A DNA stretch of 9,170 nt from Eggerthella sp. CAG:209. GTDB lineage: Bacteria > Actinomycetota > Coriobacteriia > Coriobacteriales > Eggerthellaceae. Under the pieces are notes generated by a model. That model did no database searches. It saw only the letters and a list, made by a program, of their open reading frames with translations, and was not told where the DNA came from. The position numbers and the translations under genes were made by a program. The stretch covers positions 14,451 through 23,620 of the forward strand of contig FR884617.1 in NCBI GenBank assembly GCA_000436075.1. The letters run 5' to 3'. Of this stretch, positions 1 to 5,906 are shown piece by piece. Positions within the stretch are counted from its first letter, which is position 1; each line of letters opens with the position of its first letter.

Positions 1-560
1 ATGGGCGCCACTTTTGTTTTGGGCAATAGGATAGCTTTTGCCTATACCCCCTCTTACCCATATCCCTCATTCGCGGGTTTTGGCCCGTTGTAGCCGCTGG
101 CGCCCTGCGCGTTTTTGCGGAATCCACCCCGCTGGGAGTAATTCGCTCTTGTTGGATCTGCCCTATTGCGGCAATCGATCCGCCGAAAAACAAAAAATCC
201 CGCCATTTTTGCAACTTTTTTGCGATTAGGGGCCTTTTCTGATCCTTTAAAGCGGAAATAGGCTGCCACACAGCCGATTATCTGTGCTTTTGCATCGTGA
301 TCAGCGATCGGGGGAGTCCGCAACAATCCCTAATCGCAAAAAAGTTGCAATTCGAGCCGTTTTTCTGTTTCCAGTCTTTTCGCAAAGGGTTCAGGGTGGT
401 ATCGGAGGAGTGCGCGGCCCAAGTTCGGCGCTTCAGGATGATCCGGGTGCGGTGCAAGTTTGACGTTGCGGGGATGGCTCGGCAATGGTCTGGGCGCGGT
501 GCTGCGAGATGATGCCGGGGGGGCGGCGACCCTTCGGGCACCTGCGCCGTTTCCTCGGAT
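1..560. other. Region without a recognisable gene, upstream of the sulfatase remnant
   Basis: I see no credible gene here. The open frames on both strands (the longest about 110 codons, minus strand 278-613) give low-complexity, Arg/Pro/Lys-rich products with no domain I recognise, no ribosome binding site and no codon bias like the ribosomal genes downstream. I looked in all three forward frames of about 380-560 for the missing N-terminal half of the sulfatase that starts to be readable at 561 and found nothing resembling its membrane segments or its catalytic Asn-Glu-Ser/Thr region. The sequence is T/A-rich around 180-250 and G-rich around 470-525, including a run of seven Gs at 517-523 that could be an indel-prone spot. 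The only clear structure is the inverted-repeat element at 209-350, listed separately. Confidence 0.6.
209..350. repeat. Nested inverted-repeat element, 142 bp, with perfect 23-bp arms
   Basis: The left arm 209-231 (starting TTGCAACTTTTTTGCG) and the right arm 328-350 are exact reverse complements over 23 bp. Inside lie two further inverted pairs in the right nesting order: CTGATC (239-244) with GATCAG (299-304), and GGCTG (261-265) with CAGCC (271-275), the last closing a 5-nt loop. Outside the arms the similarity continues weakly as an A-rich stretch on the left (185-200) and its complement on the right (about 355-378), which suggests two diverged copies of one repeat in opposite orientation. 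I see no transposase and no flanking target-site duplication. It could be a MITE-like element, a REP/BIME-type pair or a folded RNA; which one cannot be decided from one copy. Confidence 0.6.
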
Positions 561-1316
561 ATGGGCACGGGTACAGCCAATTCTGAGTTTGAGTTCCTAA
601 CGGGCAATTCCATGGCCTATTTCAAGGGGAATACCCCGTATGTTCAATTTATCGACGCGGAAACGCCCAGCCTGGCGTCGTTGCTTGCTGGCCGTGGTTA
701 CAGCACCATGGCCATGCATGCCTACGAACGCGCTGGATACAACCGCGTGAAGGTGTACGACCGCCTTGGTTTCGAAACGTACAAGGGTATAGAAGATTTC
801 GACGTGGATCTGGATTATGCTCGCGGCTACCCGACCGAGGAGGCGAACTACCGTCAGCTCATCTCGTACTTCGAAACGGTAGACGAACCCACGGTTGTGC
901 TTTTCTTCGGCGACCATGAGCCGCGCCTTTCCAATGAATTTTACTCAAGCTGGTTTACCGATGAGAACGATCTCGACCTGGAAACCACGGCTCAACTTCA
1001 TAAAACTCCCTTCTTCATATGGGGCAACTACAATTTGAACACCGAATCGATCCAGAAGGGTTCGGTGGTTTCGCTGAACTATCTGTCTACGGTTTTGTTC
1101 CAGACGGCAGGGGTGCAGCTTTCGCCATACCAGGAATACTTGGCGGATCTTCGCATGGAACACCCGGTAATTACGGCTCGATACTTCACTACCGCATTCG
1201 GCGACAAGGTTGGCACGGTGTCTTCGGCGTTCACCGATTCGATCCGTGAGTATCAGTGGCTTCAATACAACTGTGTCTTTGATCGAGCCCATCGCATTCC
1301 AGGGTTCTATTCATAG
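561..1316 (+). pseudogene. Truncated LtaS-like sulfatase / phosphoglycerol transferase family remnant
   Basis: The 251-residue frame matches the C-terminal part of the alkaline-phosphatase-superfamily sulfatases that include lipoteichoic acid synthase (LtaS). These are membrane enzymes that transfer glycerol phosphate outside the cell. Family signatures seen: GTGTANSEFEFLTG (residues 2-15), the Ser/Thr-containing MAMHAYERAGYNR stretch (50-62), the metal-site motif FFGDHEP (115-121) and KTPFFIWGNYN (148-158). The C-terminus (LQYNCVFDRAHRIPGFYS) looks like a natural family end. Missing are the N-terminal membrane helices and the catalytic Thr segment that should precede residue 1. Also missing is the usual block of about 70-80 residues with the MQNH motif between residues about 100 and 101, where the frame passes straight from YRQL to ISYFETVDEP. 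No ribosome binding site is visible before ATG 561, and the frame is open only back to 513. I read it as a non-functional remnant; a divergent short protein is less likely. Confidence 0.8.
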
Positions 1317-1358
1317 GAAAGCGGGCGTCAGTATATATGGTGGCCTTGTGATGGTGCC

Positions 1359-1388
1359 TTGCAAAGAGAATGGGTGTTTTGCTAAAAT
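1359..1388 (+). promoter_or_regulatory. Probable sigma-70-type promoter of the infA-rplQ operon
   Basis: A -35 element TTGCAA (1359-1364, four of six consensus bases), an 18-bp spacer and a -10 element TAAAAT (1383-1388, five of six) preceded by TGC, giving an extended -10. Transcription would start near 1395, about 36 nt before the infA start codon. It lies in the short gap between the sulfatase remnant and infA and is the only good promoter match there, so it probably drives the alpha operon independently of any upstream genes. Assigned by eye. Confidence 0.6.
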
Positions 1389-1418
1389 CTCCATTTGCGT
1401 TTGACTACCTATTTGCTT

Positions 1419-1425
1419 AAAGGAG
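1419..1425 (+). promoter_or_regulatory. Ribosome binding site that fixes the infA start
   Basis: AAAGGAG lies 5 nt before TTG at 1431 and is the only good Shine-Dalgarno sequence near the gene. It rules out the upstream in-frame TTG at 1395, which would add 12 residues unlike any IF-1 N-terminus and falls at about the predicted transcription start. Confidence 0.75.
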
Positions 1426-1430
1426 CTACC

Positions 1431-1649
1431 TTGGCTAAAGAAGATGCAATTGAACTGGAGGGCACCGTACTCGAGGCTCTTCCAAACGCTATGTTTAAGG
1501 TAGAGCTTGAAAACGGTCACACCATCCTTGCCCATATTTCAGGCAAGATGCGTATGCACTACATCAAGATCCTCCCTGGCGACAAGGTTCAGGTTGAACT
1601 CTCTGTATACGATCTCGATCGCGGTCGTATCACCTATCGCTACAAGTAA
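1431..1649 (+). CDS. infA: Translation initiation factor IF-1
   Basis: IF-1 binds the A site of the 30S subunit and works with IF-2 and IF-3 in choosing the initiator tRNA. The product is 72 residues, the usual length, and forms a single S1-type OB fold throughout. Family hallmarks are MAKEDAIELEGTVLEALPNA at the start, GHTILAHISGKMRMHYIKIL in the middle and DLDRGRITYRYK at the end. The start is the unusual codon TTG, chosen because it has AAAGGAG 5 nt upstream and gives the canonical Met-Ala-Lys-Glu-Asp N-terminus. It is the first gene of the alpha operon here, behind its own promoter at 1359-1388, and is followed by an unusually long gap of 185 nt before rpmJ. Identification is secure. Confidence 0.97.
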   Translation: MAKEDAIELEGTVLEALPNAMFKVELENGHTILAHISGKMRMHYIKILPGDKVQVELSVYDLDRGRITYRYK

Positions 1650-1834
1650 GTAGCAAGCTAGCGTACCTCACAGGGTGAAGTGCGCTTTTGTCGTTTGCGA
1701 ACCCGCGGCGCAAACGCATTCTAGTGGGGAAGGGGAAACCCAAGGCCGCCCCATGAAGCGGAAATGAAACAAACTATCGCCTGCGGCTGGGCGTGGTAGA
1801 TAAAAGAGAAACACATTACCGAAAGGAAATTGAA
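1650..1834 (+). promoter_or_regulatory. Structured 185-nt leader between infA and rpmJ
   Basis: This gap holds no gene I can support. It contains an 8-bp hairpin CGTTTGCG (1692-1699) with CGCAAACG (1709-1716) around a 9-nt loop. It also contains a nested G/C hairpin: outer TGGGG (1725-1729) with CCCCA (1749-1753), inner GGG (1732-1734) and CCC (1739-1741) closing a GAAA tetraloop of the GNRA type. Neither is followed by a clean T tract, so they look more like an RNA leader, a processing site or a protein-binding site than a terminator. The rpmJ ribosome binding site GAAAGGA (1821-1827) ends the gap. A regulatory role is inference; I cannot assign it to a known ribosomal-protein leader class. 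Confidence 0.4.
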
Positions 1835-1948
1835 ATGAAGGTACGTCCTTCGGTCAAGAAAATGTGCGACAAGTGCAAGATCATTCGACGCCATGGCAAG
1901 GTACTCGTAATCTGCGAGAACCCTCGTCACAAGCAGCGTCAGGGTTAA
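1835..1948 (+). CDS. rpmJ: 50S ribosomal protein L36 (bL36)
   Basis: A 37-residue protein, the smallest of the large subunit, starting MKVRPSVKKMCDKCKIIRRH and ending ENPRHKQRQG. It is the zinc-binding (C+) form: Cys11, Cys14, Cys27 and His32 make the classic ribbon site. GAAAGGA sits 7 nt before the ATG. It lies between the structured leader after infA and rpsM (19-nt gap), its normal place in the alpha operon. L36 binds 23S rRNA late in subunit assembly. Because it is C+, its function depends on zinc; many bacteria also carry a zinc-free paralogue elsewhere, which cannot be checked here. Identification is secure despite the small size. Confidence 0.97.
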   Translation: MKVRPSVKKMCDKCKIIRRHGKVLVICENPRHKQRQG

Positions 1949-1967
1949 AGAGAAAGGGAACGTATTC

Positions 1968-2336
1968 ATGGCACGTCTCGTTGGTGTCGACCTTCCTCGC
2001 GACAAGCGCATTGAAGTCGGCTTGACCTATATCTACGGCATTGGCCTCACCACCTCCAAGAAGATCCTCGCAGAAACCGGTGTTAACCCCGATACCCGCG
2101 TAAACGATCTTACGGAAGATGAACTCTCCAAGCTTCGTGACTACATCCAGGCTAACCTCACCACTGAGGGCGACCTGCACCGCGAAGTCTCTCAGAATAT
2201 TAAGCGCCTCATGGAAATCGGTTGCTACCGTGGCCTGCGTCATCGTCGTGGCCTGCCCGTTCGCGGTCAGCGCACTCACACGAACGCTCGTACGCGCAAA
2301 GGTCCCAAGCGTCAAATCGGTGGCAAGAAGAAGTAG
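1968..2336 (+). CDS. rpsM: 30S ribosomal protein S13 (uS13)
   Basis: The 122-residue product is full length for S13, which sits in the head of the small subunit, contacts the P-site tRNA and forms bridges with the 50S subunit. It starts MARLVGVDLPRDKRIEVGLT and has the typical YIYGIG motif (residues 21-26, helix-turn region), the RGLRHRRGLPVRGQRTHTNA segment (residues 88-107) and a basic Lys-rich tail that reaches towards the decoding site. AAAGGG lies 9 nt before the ATG. It follows rpmJ after 19 nt and precedes rpsK by 11 nt, and the ribosome binding site of rpsK touches its stop codon, so translation of the two may be coupled. Identification is secure. Confidence 0.98.
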   Translation: MARLVGVDLPRDKRIEVGLTYIYGIGLTTSKKILAETGVNPDTRVNDLTEDELSKLRDYIQANLTTEGDLHREVSQNIKRLMEIGCYRGLRHRRGLPVRGQRTHTNARTRKGPKRQIGGKKK

Positions 2337-2347
2337 AGGTGTAACTA

Positions 2348-2746
2348 GTGGCAGCTAAGAAAAACGTTCGCACGCGCATCAAGCGTTCTGACCGCAAGAA
2401 CATCGCTGTTGGCGCTGCACACATCAAATCCACTTTCAATAACACGATCGTTTCCATCACGGATCCTCAGGGCAATGTAATTTCCTGGCAGTCCGCTGGT
2501 ACCGTCGGCTTCAAGGGCTCTCGTAAGTCCACGCCGTTCGCAGCTCAGATGGCAGCTGAGGCAGCAGCAAAGACCGCTATGGAGCATGGCTTGAAGAAGG
2601 TTGCTGTATTCGTGAAGGGTCCCGGTTCCGGTCGCGAAACCGCTATCCGTTCCCTTCAGGCAGCTGGCCTCGAAGTAGCTAGCATCCAGGATTGCACCCC
2701 TATCCCGCACAACGGTTGCCGTCAGCGCAAGCGTCGTCGCGTCTAA
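2348..2746 (+). CDS. rpsK: 30S ribosomal protein S11 (uS11)
   Basis: This 132-residue protein is S11, a component of the 30S platform near the mRNA exit site and the E site. The body shows the family motifs HIKSTFNNTIVSITDPQGN (residues 22-40), KGPGSGRETAIRSLQAAGLE (residues 90-109) and the highly conserved end TPIPHNGCRQRKRRRV. The start is GTG, with GAGGTGT immediately upstream overlapping the rpsM stop; no nearby ATG gives a better N-terminus. The basic N-terminal extension AAKKNVRTRIKRSDRKN is normal in length and charge. A 19-nt gap separates it from rpsD. Identification is secure. Confidence 0.98.
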   Translation: MAAKKNVRTRIKRSDRKNIAVGAAHIKSTFNNTIVSITDPQGNVISWQSAGTVGFKGSRKSTPFAAQMAAEAAAKTAMEHGLKKVAVFVKGPGSGRETAIRSLQAAGLEVASIQDCTPIPHNGCRQRKRRRV

Positions 2747-2765
2747 CTGAAAGGATCGATACACT

Positions 2766-3362
2766 ATGGCAATTAACAGGACTCCGGTTCTCAAGCGTTG
2801 TCGCCAGCTCGGTCTGGATCCTTCTGTTCTCGGTTACAGCAGCAAGAAGGAATCCATCCGTCAGCCTAAGCGTCGTCGCAAGGAATCCGAATACGGTATG
2901 CAGCTGCGCGAGAAGCAGAAGGCCAAGTTCATCTATGGCGTTCTCGAGAAGCAGTTCCTCGGCTACTTCAAGCGCGCTAAGGCAATGCCCGGCATCACCG
3001 GTGACAACCTGATGCGTATTCTCGAGTCTCGTCTCGACAACGTAGTATTCCGTCTCGGCTTCGCCAAGACCCGCAAGGAAGCTCGTCAGATCGTTACCCA
3101 CGGTCACATTCAGGTAAACGGCCGTCGCGTAGACATCCCGTCTTTCCGCGTTCGCCCCGGCGACCTTGTTGCTGTTACCCCTAAGGCCAAGGAACTTCTG
3201 GTTATCAAGAGCGCTCTCGTTTCCAACGAAGGTGTACAGGTTCCTGCATGGCTTGAGGTTGACATCGAAAAGCTGCAGGGCAGCGTTCTTGCTCTTCCTG
3301 AGCGTGAGCAGATTGACCTCGACATCAACGAGCAGCTTATCGTCGAACTTTACTCGAAGTAA
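2766..3362 (+). CDS. rpsD: 30S ribosomal protein S4 (uS4)
   Basis: S4 is a primary 16S rRNA binder that nucleates assembly of the 30S body, and in several bacteria it regulates its own operon. The product is 198 residues, the usual length. The N-terminal part is the zinc-free (C-) form: of the four Cys ligands of C+ S4 proteins only Cys12 is left (LKRCRQLGLDPSVLGYSSKK). The S4 RNA-binding domain covers about residues 87-150, including LESRLDNVVFRLGFAKTRKE and HGHIQVNGRRVDIPS. GAAAGGA lies 10 nt before the ATG. It is followed by 37 nt and rpoA. Whether it autoregulates here, for example through the leader before rpmJ, is not shown by the sequence. Identification is secure. Confidence 0.98.
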   Translation: MAINRTPVLKRCRQLGLDPSVLGYSSKKESIRQPKRRRKESEYGMQLREKQKAKFIYGVLEKQFLGYFKRAKAMPGITGDNLMRILESRLDNVVFRLGFAKTRKEARQIVTHGHIQVNGRRVDIPSFRVRPGDLVAVTPKAKELLVIKSALVSNEGVQVPAWLEVDIEKLQGSVLALPEREQIDLDINEQLIVELYSK

Positions 3363-3399
3363 CGTACGCACTGCGGTTTATTAAGGAGGCTTATTCAAT

Positions 3400-4350
3400 A
3401 TGACAGAGTTCATGAGGCCGACAGTAACGATCGAAGAGGTCAACGACACCGTTGCCCGCTTCATCGTGGAGCCGCTAGAGCGTGGCTACGGTTACACTCT
3501 TGGCAACTGCATGCGTCGTGTTCTGCTTTCGTCTCTCGACGGAGCAAAGGCGACTGCAATTCAGATTGATGGTGTACAGCATGAGTTCACCACCGCTGAG
3601 GGCGTAATCGAGGACATCACCGATATCGTCTTGAACGTTAAGGGCCTGGTTTTCAGTGCCCTTAACGGTGACATTAGCGAGGCCACTGCGCATGTACATG
3701 CTGAGGGTCCTTGCACCGTTACTGGTGCCGATCTCGAGGTTCCTACCGAATTCTCTCTGATCAACCCCGAGCACGTCATCGCAACTGTTGCTGACGGCGG
3801 CACGCTTGAGATGACCGTCCGCATTGGCGTGGGCCGCGGATATGTATCTGCCGAGCGCAACAAGCGCACGGAAGATCCTATCGGCATCATCCACGTTGAC
3901 TCGCTGTTCTCGCCGGTTCGTCGCTGCACCATGGGTGTTACCGACACCCGCGTTGGCCAGCGCACCGACTATGACAAGCTTGTTCTTGAAGTTGAGACTG
4001 ATGGCTCCATCAACCCCACCGAGGCTGTGTGCCGTGCTGCAAACATCATTAACCAGTACATGGGCGCATTCCTCATGCTCGACGAGGTAGAGGAAGACGA
4101 AGAGGGCGAAGTAGTTTCCATCTTCGCTCCTGAAAACCAGGAGACCAACGCTGAGCTCGACAAGCAGATTGAGGATCTGGACCTTTCCGTTCGCTCCTAC
4201 AACTGCTTGAAGCGCGCTGGTATCCACTCTGTTCGTCAGCTGGTTGAGTATTCTGAGAACGACCTGCTCAACATCAGGAACTTTGGCGCGAAGTCCATCG
4301 AGGAAGTGAAGGACAAGCTCATTTCCATGGACCTCAATTTGAAGCAATAG
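3400..4350 (+). CDS. rpoA: DNA-directed RNA polymerase subunit alpha
   Basis: The alpha subunit dimerises to seed assembly of RNA polymerase and contacts promoter UP elements and activators. The product has 316 residues, typical for Gram-positives. The N-terminal assembly domain runs to about residue 228, with the conserved LERGYGYTLGNCMRRVLLSS (residues 26-45). A strongly acidic linker follows (DEVEEDEEGEVV, 228-239). The C-terminal domain covers about 258-316, with LDLSVRSYNCLKRAGIHSVR holding the Arg used for DNA contact, and NIRNFGAKSIEEVK. A strong AAGGAGG (3383-3389) lies 10 nt before ATG 3400; a second in-frame ATG at 3412 is less well placed. The stop codon is part of the rplQ ribosome binding site. 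Identification is secure. Confidence 0.98.
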   Translation: MTEFMRPTVTIEEVNDTVARFIVEPLERGYGYTLGNCMRRVLLSSLDGAKATAIQIDGVQHEFTTAEGVIEDITDIVLNVKGLVFSALNGDISEATAHVHAEGPCTVTGADLEVPTEFSLINPEHVIATVADGGTLEMTVRIGVGRGYVSAERNKRTEDPIGIIHVDSLFSPVRRCTMGVTDTRVGQRTDYDKLVLEVETDGSINPTEAVCRAANIINQYMGAFLMLDEVEEDEEGEVVSIFAPENQETNAELDKQIEDLDLSVRSYNCLKRAGIHSVRQLVEYSENDLLNIRNFGAKSIEEVKDKLISMDLNLKQ

Positions 4351-4361
4351 GAGATTTAAAG

Positions 4362-4838
4362 ATGAGGCACAACTATAAGGGCCGCAAGCTTGGCACTGAC
4401 TTCAGCCATACCAAGGCCATGAAAAAGAGCCTTGTTGCTGCGCTGTTCACCAACGACCGCATCAAGACGGTTGAGGCGCGCGCCAAGGAAATCCGCCCCG
4501 ATGTAGACAAGATCATCACCTGGGCAAAGAAGGGCGACCTGCATTCCCGCCGTCTTGCTATCGCAGCACTTGGCGACAAGGAACTGGTACGCGAGGTATT
4601 CGAGAAGGTTGCTCAGGGTCAGTTCGCTGATCGTCAGGGTGGCTACACTCGCATCATGAAGCTTGGCAACCGCAAGGGCGACAACGCTTCCATGGTAATC
4701 ATGGAGCTCTGCACCGAGCCGGTACAGCCCAAGGAAAAGGCTGAGAAGCCTGCAGCTAAGAAGGAAGCTCCCAAGAAGGAAGAAAAGCCTGCAGAGGAGC
4801 CTAAGGCTGAAGAGGCAACCGAAGAGGCTGCTGAATAG
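4362..4838 (+). CDS. rplQ: 50S ribosomal protein L17 (bL17) with C-terminal Lys/Ala/Glu tail
   Basis: L17 binds near the peptide exit tunnel of the large subunit. The core, residues 1 to about 118, is canonical: MRHNYKGRKLGTDFSHTKAM, LFTNDRIKTVEARAKEIRP and GGYTRIMKLGNRKGD. It is followed by a tail of about 40 residues (119-158) made almost only of Lys, Ala, Glu and Pro, first mixed in charge and then acidic (EEPKAEEATEEAAE). The core alone is the usual length of 116-127 residues; such tails occur in actinobacterial L17 and are probably disordered. TAGGAG, formed partly by the rpoA stop codon, is its ribosome binding site, with an 11-nt gap to rpoA. It is the last gene of the operon, 20 nt before a strong terminator. 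Identification is secure. Confidence 0.98.
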   Translation: MRHNYKGRKLGTDFSHTKAMKKSLVAALFTNDRIKTVEARAKEIRPDVDKIITWAKKGDLHSRRLAIAALGDKELVREVFEKVAQGQFADRQGGYTRIMKLGNRKGDNASMVIMELCTEPVQPKEKAEKPAAKKEAPKKEEKPAEEPKAEEATEEAAE

Positions 4839-4857
4839 TTTTAGCTTTATAGCTTTC

Positions 4858-4894
4858 AAAGGACCCGTTCGCAGGAACGGGTCCTTTTTGTTTT
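4858..4894 (+). terminator. Intrinsic terminator of the alpha operon
   Basis: A perfect 13-bp stem, AAAGGACCCGTTC (4858-4870) with GAACGGGTCCTTT (4875-4887), closes a GCAG loop and runs into TTTTTGTTTT. It is one of the clearest hairpins in the window and ends transcription after rplQ. Confidence 0.93.
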
Positions 4895-4904
4895 GGTGCA
4901 CCAA
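4893..4904. repeat. 12-bp perfect palindrome at the end of the terminator
   Basis: TTGGTGCACCAA is a perfect dyad that overlaps the end of the T tract. It may be chance, or a dimeric-regulator site for the gene downstream. No function can be assigned. Confidence 0.35.
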
Positions 4905-5200
4905 TAGGCTTAGCGTACAGTTTCCGACATCCCACGCCCCATGCTCCATGCAGCTTTGACGCAGGAGCGCCACCAAAGAGCATTACGCTGTCGTTTCAGC
5001 TTCTTGGCGAGTGTTTAGCCTAAAGCAGCAAACATAGGCGTTTATAGCCCTCAACAAGGTTCTGCGAAATTGCGATGGGTCAATTTCAACAAGATCGTGG
5101 CGAAACCGTGATGCTTCAATTCTGCCTCGCTAGCCCGATTACTATGAATAACGCACTGTATTCTCGTATTGCGAATAGGAAAGTTTGGCTGATTGTTCTT

Positions 5201-5623
5201 ATGGCACGTTTTAGCAAGGGCGGCAATTTCAAATATCGTATGGCTCAATGCATGATGGGTCGTTATGGCATCGACGAGCTGACTCAGGCCCTGATGCTTT
5301 TGGGATGCGGATTCGTTCTGGTGAATTTCTTCGCGCATTCCGGCATTTTGTCAGTGTTTGCCCTGTTGTTCATGGCGCTGGGCATTTTTCGTTGCTATTC
5401 AAGGAACATCGCAGCAAGATCTCGTGAGTTGGCCAAGTACCAAGATGCGATGGTGAAGCCGAAGGCTTGGTGGCGTCTTCTTAATAAGAAGTGGGTTAAC
5501 CGTAAAACCACGATCTACTTCAAATGTAAAGGATGCGGCACGGTTTTGAATGTGCCTAAGGGCAAAGGAAAGATTCTCGTCACCTGTCCAAAATGCGGCG
5601 CAAAAGAAGAGAAGCGTTCCTAG
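5201..5623 (+). CDS. Small membrane protein with C-terminal zinc ribbon
   Basis: From ATG 5201 the product is 140 residues. In order it has a short basic N-terminus with the family-like motif MMGRYGIDEL (18-27), two hydrophobic segments (about 29-45 and 49-64) that should form a membrane hairpin, a basic, partly helical stretch with several Trp (85-106), and a zinc ribbon: CKGC (109-112) and CPKC (129-132) around VLNVPKGKGKILVT. Small proteins of this layout are widespread in Gram-positive gut bacteria; their function is unknown to me, though the ribbon should face the cytoplasm if the two helices form a hairpin. The frame stays open to ATG 5075, which would add 42 residues. I prefer 5201 because the family-like part starts there, but no good ribosome binding site is seen at 5075, 5111, 5144 or 5201, so the start is uncertain. 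It stands alone between the alpha-operon terminator and the nrdD control region. Confidence 0.72.
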   Translation: MARFSKGGNFKYRMAQCMMGRYGIDELTQALMLLGCGFVLVNFFAHSGILSVFALLFMALGIFRCYSRNIAARSRELAKYQDAMVKPKAWWRLLNKKWVNRKTTIYFKCKGCGTVLNVPKGKGKILVTCPKCGAKEEKRS

Positions 5624-5658
5624 CCCTGATCCGCTGATAGGCATGGCAGTTATCATGC

Positions 5659-5674
5659 AATCTACATAATGTGT
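5659..5674. promoter_or_regulatory. NrdR box 1 (upstream, weaker)
   Basis: Sixteen bases, AATCTACATAATGTGT, match the NrdR consensus ACACWATATATWGTGT at 12 positions; the right half-site (TGTGT) is the better half. On its own it would be weak, but its centre lies 32 bp, about three helical turns, from box 2, which is the spacing known for paired NrdR boxes. Confidence 0.62.
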
Positions 5675-5690
5675 TCGTATTTATTCTTAT

Positions 5691-5706
5691 ACACTACATA
5701 TAGTAT
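5691..5706. promoter_or_regulatory. NrdR box 2 (strong)
   Basis: ACACTACATATAGTAT matches the NrdR consensus ACACWATATATWGTGT at 14 of 16 positions. NrdR is the ATP/dATP-sensing repressor of ribonucleotide reductase genes, and the next gene is nrdD, so the site fits its context. TATAGT inside the box (5699-5704) resembles a -10 element, so repressor and RNA polymerase would compete for it; I could not find a matching good -35. Confidence 0.76.
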
Positions 5707-5710
5707 GTAT

Positions 5711-5906
5711 GCCGCCCAAAAATAATATACCGCTTAGAAAATCAAGGGGTTATTTAAAAAATTCTTGGGCGTAATATAGCCATCGCTAGCTCAACCACTG
5801 CTAGCTCAGCGATCGCTACGAATAAGAAAAGCGACCTTCGATAGGGAAAGCAAGCTTCCGGTAAGGGAAGTCCTTTCCTCTTGGATATATTTTGTTAGGG
5901 GAGCGT
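5711..5906 (+). promoter_or_regulatory. nrdD leader region with short repeats
   Basis: About 200 nt without a gene. It contains two direct copies of GCTAGCTCA (5785-5793 and 5800-5808), the second running into the palindrome AGCGATCGCT (5808-5817). A purine-rich part (5840-5880) with several GGGAA-type repeats follows, and then the nrdD ribosome binding site. A TAATAT at 5772-5777 could be a -10 element, but its -35 is poor. I recognise no known riboswitch. Confidence 0.35.

Noticed and set aside
1..93. Open frame of 30 codons from ATG at position 1
   Set aside because: Short, without a visible ribosome binding site (the window begins there), and the peptide has no recognisable features.
54..326. 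Minus-strand open frame of 90 codons in the gene-free region
   Set aside because: The middle is translated from the left inverted-repeat arm and A-rich flank; Lys/Arg-rich with no domain. Probably a repeat-derived chance frame.
278..613. Minus-strand open frame of 111 codons across the gene-free region and the start of the sulfatase remnant
   Set aside because: Pro/Arg-rich product without family features, running through one arm of the inverted repeat and antisense to sulfatase sequence.
3475..4347. Minus-strand open frame of 290 codons opposite rpoA
   Set aside because: Antisense shadow of rpoA, with no domain and no ribosome binding site.
5641..5658. Hairpin GCATG/CATGC after the zinc-ribbon gene as a terminator
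   Set aside because: The stem is only 5 bp and no T tract follows; it adjoins NrdR box 1. Too weak to call.
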